This document shows, piece by piece, positions 6,754 to 12,989 of a stretch of 19,193 nt of DNA. Within the stretch, counting starts at the first letter, position 1, and each line of letters begins with the position of its first letter. The stretch is from RFPI01 sp964398195. Its GTDB lineage: Bacteria > Pseudomonadota > Gammaproteobacteria > Burkholderiales > Methylophilaceae. The notes beneath the pieces were generated by a model, which worked only from the letters and a program-made list of their open reading frames with translations, was not told where the DNA came from and did no database searches. The DNA lies in NCBI GenBank assembly GCA_964398195.1, contig CAYNLW010000023.1:1-19193 (forward strand), given 5' to 3'. The position numbers and the translations under genes were made by a program.

Positions 6754-7272
6754 TTATTGCATCCATTCTGGCTTGATCATCAGCAGCCCATGCAACAGCG
6801 CAATACTGAACAGCGCAGCCAATAAATCGTCTAGCATCACCCCCAGCCCGCCTTTCACTTGTTGGTCAATTTGGCGTATAGGGAAGGGTTTAAAAATATC
6901 CATACATCTAAATACAATAAATGCTAACAACCAAGCCATCACCGTATTAGGCGTAAAGGTAAGCACTAACATCATAGCGATAATTTCATCCCATACGATG
7001 CTGCTATGGTCAGACACGCCTAGCGCTTGACCAGCGCGTTGGCAGATGGCGATGCCTAGCAAAAATAGCGCGCTGATGATGCTTAGTTTTAGCGTCAAAC
7101 TCAGGCCTAACAATCCCGCATAAGCGGCCACTCCGAGCAAGCTACCAAAGCTGCCCGGCGCCCAGCGTATTAAGCCGCTACCCAAGCCTAATGCCAACAA
7201 GTGGCTAGGGTGTTGCCATAAGAATGCGGCGCTGGGGTAGTTGGCTTGTTTATCATGCTTGGAAGTGGTCAT
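6754..7272 (-). CDS. pgpA: Phosphatidylglycerophosphatase A
   Basis: Inner-membrane phosphatase that converts phosphatidylglycerophosphate to phosphatidylglycerol. The family signature GLIRWAPGSFGSLLG follows a short N-terminus. Hydrophobic segments, the acidic motif VWDEIIAMMLV and GGLGVMLDDLLAALF are present. I start it at ATG 7270-7272 (MTTSKHDKQ), giving 172 residues as in the family, because AAGGA lies eight bases upstream. An in-frame ATG at 7338 would add 22 atypical cysteine- and arginine-containing residues deep inside thiL. From the chosen start the overlap with the end of thiL is only 20 bases, which suggests coupled translation. Confidence 0.95.
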   Translation of the reverse strand: MTTSKHDKQANYPSAAFLWQHPSHLLALGLGSGLIRWAPGSFGSLLGVAAYAGLLGLSLTLKLSIISALFLLGIAICQRAGQALGVSDHSSIVWDEIIAMMLVLTFTPNTVMAWLLAFIVFRCMDIFKPFPIRQIDQQVKGGLGVMLDDLLAALFSIALLHGLLMIKPEWMQ

Positions 7273-8197
7273 ATCCCTGTTCCTTAAGTGCAATCCGTTG
7301 TTGTTGCGCGTCCCACACGCGCAGTCCGCTTTGCCCACTAATCTGTCCTATACAACTCAGCGCAATACCCTGTTGTTGCGCCAGTTGCACAATCTGTTGG
7401 TGTTGCTCGGCGGGCGCGGTAAAGCATAATTCATAATCATCGCCACCGCTTAAAGCCAGTTGTTGCTGTTGCGCAAGGCTGAGGCCGGTGTGCGCTAAAT
7501 CATGCTGCACACGTGGCCAATGGATATCCGCACCGACCTGCGAGCGCTGCAATATATGCGACAAATCCGCTAACAAGCCATCTGAAATATCAATCGCGCT
7601 ATGCGCCAAGCCACGCAATGCCATGCCCAAGGCGAGTCTGGGTTGCGGTCTATGCAGCGCTTGCAAAAAGGCAGGCGGACAATCTTGTTGCGCCAGCAGT
7701 TGCTGCAAGGCATAAGCCGCGCTGCCCAACTGGCCAGAATGCCAAATCTCATCGCCCAGCATGGCATGGCAGCGTTGCAAAGCGCTATCACGCGGCAATA
7801 CCCCCATGATTTGCACACAGATATTCAGCGGTCCACGCGTGGTGTCGCCGCCTATCAGGCTGACTTGGTAGGTCTCTGCGCAATCAAATAGCCCTTGCGC
7901 AAAGCCTTGCAACCAAGCCGCGTCAAATTGCGGCAAAGCAATCGCCAGCGTGGCCCATTTGGCTTGTGCGCCCATCGCCGCCATATCCGAGATATTCACC
8001 GCCATGGCTTTCCAGCCGATATCGTAGGGGTCTGCATCAGCAAAAAAATGACGGCCGCTGACCAGCATATCGCTAGACACCGCCAACTGCTGGTCAGCTT
8101 GAATATGAATTAAGGCGGCATCATCACCGCCTGCTAAATCAGTATCGTGGCAGGGGCGCTGGAAATATTGCTGAATAATAGAAAATTCCGAATTCAT
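7253..8197 (-). CDS. thiL: Thiamine-monophosphate kinase
   Basis: Phosphorylates thiamine monophosphate to thiamine diphosphate, the cofactor form. The 314-residue protein has the PurM/ThiL-type layout. The N-terminal GGDDAALI gives the acidic Mg-ATP site, followed by VSSDMLVSGRHFF, then NISDMAAMGAQAKWATLAIALP, GGDTTRG, AIDISDGLLADLSHILQ and LSGGDDYELCFTAP. All the aspartate-rich metal-binding motifs are intact. Glutamine runs near residues 240-245 and 265-275 are longer than usual but do not interrupt a motif. The start lies two bases after the mog stop and the end overlaps pgpA, so mog-thiL-pgpA-pncC reads as one unit. Confidence 0.97.
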   Translation of the reverse strand: MNSEFSIIQQYFQRPCHDTDLAGGDDAALIHIQADQQLAVSSDMLVSGRHFFADADPYDIGWKAMAVNISDMAAMGAQAKWATLAIALPQFDAAWLQGFAQGLFDCAETYQVSLIGGDTTRGPLNICVQIMGVLPRDSALQRCHAMLGDEIWHSGQLGSAAYALQQLLAQQDCPPAFLQALHRPQPRLALGMALRGLAHSAIDISDGLLADLSHILQRSQVGADIHWPRVQHDLAHTGLSLAQQQQLALSGGDDYELCFTAPAEQHQQIVQLAQQQGIALSCIGQISGQSGLRVWDAQQQRIALKEQGYDHFQA

Positions 8198-8199
8198 GC

Positions 8200-8781
8200 C
8201 TATTTCTTTTGCGGTCTAAAGGCAGCCACCACGTCAGGATTGGTTTGCAATAGCGGTGCGCCGATTAAATCTAAACAATACGGCACCGCAGCAAAAATGC
8301 CGTGCACCAGCGTATTGCCTTGCTCATCGCGCACCCCTTGCAAAGTCTGCGCGATCGCTTTGGGTTGGCCGGGCAAATTGATAATCAGCGCTTGTTTGCG
8401 GATAACCGCCACTTGGCGCGACAAAATCGCGGTTGGCACAAAATGTAAGCTGATTTGCCGCATCTGCTCGGCAAACCCAGGCATCTGTCTATCCGCCACC
8501 GCCACTGTGGCTTCTGGCGTGACATCGCGTGGTGCGGGACCAGTACCGCCGGTGGTCAATACTAAGTGGCAGCCTTGCACATCAACCAAGTCGATCAGAG
8601 TTTTTTCAATGACCGCTTGTTCATCAGCGATCAAGCGGTCAACGCTTTCCCACGGGGTGCTAAGCGCCTGTTCTAGCCATTGCTTTAAATGCGGAATGCC
8701 TAAATCCTGATACACCCCTTGCGAGGCGCGGTCACTGATGGAGAGCAAGCCGATACGAAATTTTTTCTGCATAGTTGTCAT
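8200..8781 (-). CDS. mog: Molybdopterin adenylyltransferase (MogA type)
   Basis: Adenylates molybdopterin before molybdate insertion in molybdenum-cofactor synthesis. Family motifs are the N-terminal IGLLSISDRASQGVYQDLGIP, the central LVLTTGGTGPAPRDVTPEAT (phosphate and pterin binding), QMPGFAEQMR, and IINLPGQPKAIAQTL. The 193-residue length matches E. coli Mog (195). An in-frame ATG three codons later is an equally good start, and neither has a clear Shine-Dalgarno. No other molybdenum-cofactor gene is in the window. This is the first gene of the leftward mog-thiL-pgpA-pncC unit. Confidence 0.95.
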   Translation of the reverse strand: MTTMQKKFRIGLLSISDRASQGVYQDLGIPHLKQWLEQALSTPWESVDRLIADEQAVIEKTLIDLVDVQGCHLVLTTGGTGPAPRDVTPEATVAVADRQMPGFAEQMRQISLHFVPTAILSRQVAVIRKQALIINLPGQPKAIAQTLQGVRDEQGNTLVHGIFAAVPYCLDLIGAPLLQTNPDVVAAFRPQKK

Positions 8782-8830
8782 ATTGAGGTGAATTTTTCTA
8801 CTAAGTGTGAGTCCGAGAGAAAGCTTAACT

Positions 8831-8864
8831 TTTTTGTCACTATAAAATTTTTGTCACTATAAAA
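8831..8864 (+). repeat. Perfect 17-bp tandem duplication
   Basis: TTTTTGTCACTATAAAA occurs twice in a row without a mismatch (8831-8847 and 8848-8864). A decayed third copy (TTAGTCACTAGTTAAA) follows at 8870-8885. It lies in the divergent spacer between mog and the PDZ-protein gene. Confidence 0.93.
8834..8863 (+). promoter_or_regulatory. Sigma-70-type promoter of the PDZ-protein gene
   Basis: TTGTCA (8834-8839), 18 bases, TATAAA (8858-8863): each hexamer matches the consensus at five of six positions. The -35 comes from the first copy of the 17-bp duplication and the -10 from the second, so the pair exists only because of the duplication. A transcript from here would have an untranslated leader of roughly 85 bases before the ATG at 8956. 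Confidence 0.6.
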
Positions 8865-8955
8865 ATCGGTTAGTCACTAGTTAAACCAGTAATTGCCTCT
8901 AGCCACTGTAAAGCTAGCATTTAAACTTAATTGCCCGTTAACTTGAAAGAATCGT

Positions 8956-9672
8956 ATGCATTATATTGCAATGTTGTGCGCTGTATGGATTTCAATGGTA
9001 TCGCTGATCGCCAAGGCGGAGTTGCCTAGCATTAGCGAAAACTACTTTATGACCACCTATGTAGAAAGCAAAGCCACCAATGCACGTCGCCTAAAAGCGG
9101 CGGGTGAACCGCAGTTGTTTTCTGGGGTGGATAAAAAAGCCGATTATCAACGCATGCACGAAAAAGGCTATGAACTCATCGGCTATTCCAGCTTCACTGC
9201 GGGGGATATCGCCCCCGATTTAAGCCTGCCGCAAGCCAAAAAAGTCGGTGCGGAAATCGTCTTGGTATATTCCGAGCGCACCGGTAACCGCACCGGCAGC
9301 GTGGCTGCCGCCAAAGAAGCCAAACAACGCGGTGAGCAAATACGTCCAGAGGACTTAAAAGATAGACCCTTGGGCTATACCTATTTCGCCACCTACTGGG
9401 CCAAGATCGCCCCGCCAGTATTGGGTTTGCATGTATTGGTGCCAAAAGAAACCGACAAACCTGATGGCTTAATCGTATTGGTGGTGATGGAAGGTTCGCC
9501 AGCCTTTGCTGCGGGCATACGCAAAGACGATATCTTGTACAAAATTGGCGATATAGAAGTGAATAATATCGAGCAGTTAAATCAAGCGCTCAAGCAATAC
9601 ACAGGGCAACAAGTGGTGATTGAATACAAACGTGAGCGCCAGTTTATGAGTACTACGGCGCAATTGAACTAG
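8956..9672 (+). CDS. Exported PDZ-domain protein of unknown function
   Basis: The 238-residue protein has a short signal peptide (hydrophobic residues 4-19, likely cut after AKA at 19-21), so it should be periplasmic or surface-bound. Residues about 70-150 form a domain containing GYELIGYSSFTAG and AKKVGAEIVLVYSERTGNRTG, a pattern I have seen in uncharacterised exported proteins but cannot name. Residues about 150-235 are a PDZ domain with LGLHVL, EGSPAFAAGIRKDDILYKIGD and a closing beta strand. There is no protease domain or catalytic triad, so it is not an HtrA-type protease. It is alone on its strand with its own promoter. A scaffold or peptide-binding role is only a guess. Confidence 0.85.
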   Translation: MHYIAMLCAVWISMVSLIAKAELPSISENYFMTTYVESKATNARRLKAAGEPQLFSGVDKKADYQRMHEKGYELIGYSSFTAGDIAPDLSLPQAKKVGAEIVLVYSERTGNRTGSVAAAKEAKQRGEQIRPEDLKDRPLGYTYFATYWAKIAPPVLGLHVLVPKETDKPDGLIVLVVMEGSPAFAAGIRKDDILYKIGDIEVNNIEQLNQALKQYTGQQVVIEYKRERQFMSTTAQLN

Positions 9673-10275
9673 CTACTCGCTAGACTGGCCTTCGCTAAAC
9701 ACCTCGCGCAACAATTTAAACAGCAAGCGACTACTTTTAGGCGGTTTATTTTGTTGCGCTTCTTTACGCGCATTTCTGATTAAAGTGCGCAGCTGCTGAC
9801 TATCCACGCTAGGGAATTGCGCAATAAATTGTGCCAAGGTTTGGTCGGCTTGCGCTTGATCAACAGCCGTTGCCTCGGCTGGCTGGGCATGGATTGGGTG
9901 GCCAAAAATCAACTGGTCGCGCCGTCTTTCCAGCAGATGAAAAAAAGCATTTTCTGCTTGGTTTTTGCCTTCCCATTTTTCAAATTGCTCAATAATCGGT
10001 TGCGCATCAATATCGCGCATCAAGCTGCCGATATATTGCCGTTGCCTACGCAAAGCGCCATTGGCACGAATTTTCTGCGCTTGTTTAATGGCCGCCAGCA
10101 AATCTTCCGGCAGTTGCAGTTGCTGTAATTTGCTATCCGGCAAATCTATCATCTTCACGCCCAAAGCCTGCAAAGCATCTGCCGAGGCCTTGAGTTTGGT
10201 TTTGCTCAACGGGCTGGGTTGTTCATGCTCAGTGGCTTGCTGCTTGGGGGTGTGGCTGGCGGGCGACTTGCTCAT
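9673..10275 (-). CDS. darP: Ribosome-associated protein DarP (YjgA, DUF615)
   Basis: DarP (YjgA) binds late 50S ribosomal precursors near the peptidyl transferase centre and aids maturation. The 200-residue protein carries the DUF615 core: KIRANGALRRQRQYIGSLMRDID, then a helical region with EKWEGKNQAENAFFHLLERRRDQLI and LRTLIRNARKEAQQNKPPKSSRLLFKLLREV. The N-terminal 30 residues are polar and low in complexity. The protein is slightly longer than E. coli YjgA (183). It is divergent from pmbA, a common pairing in beta- and gammaproteobacteria. Its stop codon directly abuts the stop of the PDZ gene, leaving no room for a terminator between them. Confidence 0.93.
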   Translation of the reverse strand: MSKSPASHTPKQQATEHEQPSPLSKTKLKASADALQALGVKMIDLPDSKLQQLQLPEDLLAAIKQAQKIRANGALRRQRQYIGSLMRDIDAQPIIEQFEKWEGKNQAENAFFHLLERRRDQLIFGHPIHAQPAEATAVDQAQADQTLAQFIAQFPSVDSQQLRTLIRNARKEAQQNKPPKSSRLLFKLLREVFSEGQSSE

Positions 10276-10402
10276 TGTTTAAGTCCTGTACTCACTCATT
10301 CAATCTAGGATTCAGCGCTAGTAAAAACTTCATTTAAATCCGCACTTCATATTAATTCGTTCAGGCGGCTAGGCTGGGGTATCATAACAGCTTTTTGCGC
10401 AA

Positions 10403-10429
10403 GCCTGACGCTAGCATGAAAGCGCAGGC
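10403..10429. other. Hairpin in the darP-pmbA divergent spacer
   Basis: GCCTGACGCT and AGCGCAGGC form a nine-pair stem with one bulged A and an eight-base loop. There is no T run on either side. It would lie in the pmbA 5' leader if transcription starts near the TATCAT at 10380-10385, which is a possible -10 without a good -35. No function is assigned. Confidence 0.3.
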
Positions 10430-10447
10430 ATGACTTATCAACCCAAT

Positions 10448-10477
10448 AAATCTTAACCAAAGAAATCTTAACCAGAG
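10448..10477. repeat. 15-bp tandem duplication before pmbA
   Basis: AAATCTTAACCAAAG (10448-10462) is followed directly by AAATCTTAACCAGAG (10463-10477) with one difference. Weaker copies at the same 15-base phase flank the pair (10433-10447 and 10478-10492). The array ends five bases before the pmbA ATG, in the place where a ribosome binding site would normally be. No Shine-Dalgarno is visible there. Confidence 0.85.
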
Positions 10478-10497
10478 AAATCGCTATTCAATCCAAT

Positions 10498-11838
10498 ATG
10501 ACAGACTCCTCATTTAGCTACTCGCTCGCCGATTTACAACAAATGAATGAAACCGTGTTACGGCTAGCCAGCCTGCAAGGCGCTAGCGCGGCGGAATGTG
10601 AAGTCAGCGTTGGCTTTGGGCAAGATATTGCTGTGCGTTTGGGCGAGGTGGAAACCATAGAATACACACGCGACAAAGGCGTCAATGTGACGGTGTATTT
10701 TGGTCAGCAAAAAGGCAATGCCAGCTCCTCTGACCTTAGTCCGCAAGCCCTGCAAGACACCGTTACTGCGGCTTGCAATATCGCCCGCTATACCGCCAGC
10801 GATGAGTTTTGTGGCTTGGCCGACGCGCATCGCTTGGCGCAGCAGATGATGGAGCTAGATTTGCATCACCCTTGGGCGCTCAGCGTAGAGCAAGCCATAG
10901 AACTGGCCAGCGCCTGTGAAGAAAGCGCCATGCAAGTAGATAAGCGCATCAATAATTCCGAGGGCGCGGCGATTTCTAGTCAGCAAAGTCTATTCGCCTA
11001 TGCCAATAGTCATGGCTTTAACCAAGGTTATCCTAGTGCACGGCACAGCATTTCCTGTTCAGTCATTGCCGAGCAAGGCGAACAAATGCAACGCGATTAT
11101 TGGTATTCCACCGACCGCAATCCAGCGCGTTTATTATCCGCGCAACAAGTCGGCCAAATGGCCGGTGAGCGCACCGCCAGACGCTTAAATGCCCGCTCGA
11201 TTAACACCCAACAAGTGCCCGTCATCTTCGAAGCGCCGATAGCCGCCTCGCTGATTTCGCACTTGGTGTCGGCGATTTCCGGTGGCAATTTATATCGCGA
11301 TTCATCGTTCTTAAAAGACACCCTGCATCAACAAATCATGTCGCCCGTGGTGACCATAGTAGAAGACCCCCATATCATAGGCGGCCTAGCCAGCAGCCCA
11401 TTTGACTACGAAGGCGTACAAACCAGCCCACGCACGTTAGTCGATGCCGGCGTACTCAACGGCTATATGCTATCCAGCTACTCCGCCCGCAAACTCGGCC
11501 TACAAAGCACAGGCAACGCCGGTGGCAACCACAACCTAATCGTCGCCTCGCAAGCACTAAGCTTCGCCGACCTGCTAAACATGATGGGCACCGGCCTGCT
11601 AGTCACCGAACTGCTAGGCCAAGGCGTCAACCTAGTCAGCGGCGACTACTCCCGTGGCGCCGCCGGCTTCTGGGTAGAAAACGGCCAAATCCTCTACCCG
11701 GTAGAAGAAATCACCATCGCCGGCAACCTCGCCCAAATGTTCAAACAAATCACCGCCATCGCCAACGACCAACTCATCTCCGGCTCCAAACAAATCGGCT
11801 CAGTATTAATAGAACGCATGACAGTAGCGGGGAAATAA
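10498..11838 (+). CDS. pmbA: Metalloprotease-family protein PmbA (TldE)
   Basis: Partner of TldD in the TldD/TldE heterodimer, which degrades unfolded peptides such as the CcdA antitoxin and matures modified peptides. The 446-residue length and features fit: N-terminal LASLQGASAAECEVSVGFGQDIAVRLGEVETIEYTRD-type region, PVIFEAPIAASLISHLVSAISGGNLYRDSSFL, then SSPFDYEGVQTSPRTLVDAGVL and the C-terminal GDYSRGAAGFWVENG. It lacks the HExxxH zinc motif of TldD, as expected for TldE. tldD is not in the window. From about 11341 on, codon choice changes sharply to C- and A-ending codons. No Shine-Dalgarno is visible; a 15-bp repeat sits before the start. Confidence 0.97.
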   Translation: MTDSSFSYSLADLQQMNETVLRLASLQGASAAECEVSVGFGQDIAVRLGEVETIEYTRDKGVNVTVYFGQQKGNASSSDLSPQALQDTVTAACNIARYTASDEFCGLADAHRLAQQMMELDLHHPWALSVEQAIELASACEESAMQVDKRINNSEGAAISSQQSLFAYANSHGFNQGYPSARHSISCSVIAEQGEQMQRDYWYSTDRNPARLLSAQQVGQMAGERTARRLNARSINTQQVPVIFEAPIAASLISHLVSAISGGNLYRDSSFLKDTLHQQIMSPVVTIVEDPHIIGGLASSPFDYEGVQTSPRTLVDAGVLNGYMLSSYSARKLGLQSTGNAGGNHNLIVASQALSFADLLNMMGTGLLVTELLGQGVNLVSGDYSRGAAGFWVENGQILYPVEEITIAGNLAQMFKQITAIANDQLISGSKQIGSVLIERMTVAGK

Positions 11839-11908
11839 GCAGCGCTCGTAGCCCCTTCGCTTTTATTCCACTCAACGAGGCGAACGCACTTGTTACGCGG
11901 GGGTGGTT

Positions 11909-11934
11909 GCGGCGAGAGCCGCTTGTTTGTTTTA
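11909..11934 (+). terminator. Probable terminator of pmbA
   Basis: GCGGC, GAGA, GCCGC form a five-pair GC-only stem with a four-base loop, followed by TTGTTTGTTTT. It lies 70 bases after the pmbA stop. The stem is short, so strength is uncertain. Confidence 0.5.
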
Positions 11935-11952
11935 TGCGTCTATCAGTTCTCG

Positions 11953-12036
11953 TTGGTTGGGTTGAAGCATGAAGCCCAACATGGCTCCCGTGGATAGATC
12001 GCTGTTGGGCTTCCTATCGTCAGCCCAACCTACCAA
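11953..12036. repeat. Nested palindromic intergenic element
   Basis: Two stem-loops lie in mirror arrangement. The first is GTTGGGTT with AAGCCCAAC (imperfect); the second is GTTGGGCT with AGCCCAAC (perfect, 10-base loop, 12004-12029). AAGCCCAACA (11972-11981) also pairs perfectly with TGTTGGGCTT (12003-12012). The outer ends TTGGTTGGGTT and AACCTACCAA make the whole about 84-base unit a partial palindrome. Similar GTTGGGCTTC...AGCCCAACCTAC repeats occur between genes in many beta- and gammaproteobacteria. A further inverted repeat follows at 12050-12075 (GATGCGC, 11 bases, GCGCATC after the first G). With the two terminators these account for most of the gene-free stretch 11839-12154. Confidence 0.75.
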
Positions 12037-12080
12037 TTTAATGAATAGGATGCGCTGACGCAGGAAGCGCATCAATCGCG

Positions 12081-12116
12081 AGAAAAAATAGAAAGGCTCC
12101 TTTGCAGGAGCCTTTC
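12081..12116 (-). terminator. Strong intrinsic terminator of mlaA
   Basis: GAAAGGCTCC and GGAGCCTTTC form a perfect ten-pair stem with a six-base loop (12091-12116). On the minus strand it is followed by TATTTTTTCT. It begins 38 bases past the mlaA stop, so it ends the mlaA transcript. Confidence 0.92.
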
Positions 12117-12154
12117 TAAAACTAGGTTTGGTGTATTCGTAACCTCTGAAAACC

Positions 12155-12895
12155 TTACTTCCCTACCGCCGTACTCTCCGTTGCTTCTTCAAAGCTATCA
12201 TCAATCTGCTCGGTGATTTGGCCGTCACTGATTTGGTTGATGCGGCGTTGGTTATAAGCGTCGCGCATGAAAGCGTAGGGGTCTAGGGCGGCTTCGTCTA
12301 GCAGGTCAGAGCCGGGTAGGAGGTCGGCGCGGTAGTCGATGAAGCGGGTGGCTAGTAGGACATTTCTTGATCTTGGGTTTTCTACGTAGCCTAGTGGCTC
12401 GAAGGTGAACCAATCGGTGATCAAACCGGCGGTGTCGCGTAGGTTGCTTGGACCTAGCAAGGGCAGCATGACGTATGGGCCTGGGCCTACACCCCAATAG
12501 CCTAGGGTTTGGCCGAAGTCTTCTTTGTAGCGGTTGAAGCCGGTGCGGCTGGCGACATCGACGAAGCCTAGGATACCGACGGTGGTGTTGACCACGAAAC
12601 GGCCGGTGGTTTCGGCGGCTTTGTTAAATTTGAATTGCAGCAATTGGTTGAATACGGTGACCACATTGCCAAGGTTGTTGAAGAAGTTGTTGATGCCAGC
12701 GCGGATAGGCGTTGGGGTAATGGCCTTATAGCCAGAGGCTACTGGTTTGAACACGGCTTTATCGGCGACATCATTGAACTTGTAGATGCCACGATTCATG
12801 GGTTCTAACGGGTCTTTATCTGAAGTAGTGGAGCAGCCGGTCAGGGCGATGGCAAGCAGTACAACGGAAAAAAAACTGAGCAACTTTTGGGTCAT
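12155..12895 (-). CDS. mlaA: Outer-membrane lipoprotein MlaA (VacJ)
   Basis: Removes mislocalised phospholipid from the outer leaflet of the outer membrane and passes it to MlaC for retrograde transport. The 246-residue protein has a lipoprotein signal with lipobox LTGC; the lipidated cysteine is residue 21, followed by Ser, which favours outer-membrane sorting. The MlaA core follows: DPLEPMNRGIYKFND, NNLGNVVTVFNQLLQ, FVVNTTVGILGFVDVA, EDFGQTLGYWGVGPGPYVMLPLLGPS and RDTAGLITDW. The Mla transporter genes are not adjacent; the gene has its own promoter and terminator. Codons are mostly C- or A-ending with CTA common for leucine, as in the neighbouring end of pmbA. Confidence 0.97.
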   Translation of the reverse strand: MTQKLLSFFSVVLLAIALTGCSTTSDKDPLEPMNRGIYKFNDVADKAVFKPVASGYKAITPTPIRAGINNFFNNLGNVVTVFNQLLQFKFNKAAETTGRFVVNTTVGILGFVDVASRTGFNRYKEDFGQTLGYWGVGPGPYVMLPLLGPSNLRDTAGLITDWFTFEPLGYVENPRSRNVLLATRFIDYRADLLPGSDLLDEAALDPYAFMRDAYNQRRINQISDGQITEQIDDSFEEATESTAVGK

Positions 12896-12945
12896 TACGC
12901 GCTTTCTAGTTAACTAAGAAAGAAATCTTACTCAAAACAGCGAAA

Positions 12946-12974
12946 ACTTTAGCCGATAGCATGGCGCTTGTCTA
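12946..12974 (-). promoter_or_regulatory. Probable mlaA promoter
   Basis: On the minus strand TAGACA (five of six matches to the -35 consensus), 17 bases, TAAAGT (four of six matches to -10). It lies about 50 bases before the mlaA ATG in the phrB-mlaA spacer. A 21-base near-palindrome at 12902-12922, containing the perfect TAGTTAACTA, lies between this promoter and the start codon. Confidence 0.45.
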
Positions 12975-12989
12975 GATATTTTGTGGTGA

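Noticed and set aside
7273..7338. Upstream ATG for pgpA
   Set aside because: It would add 22 atypical residues inside thiL; the ATG at 7272 has AAGGA at good spacing and gives the family length.
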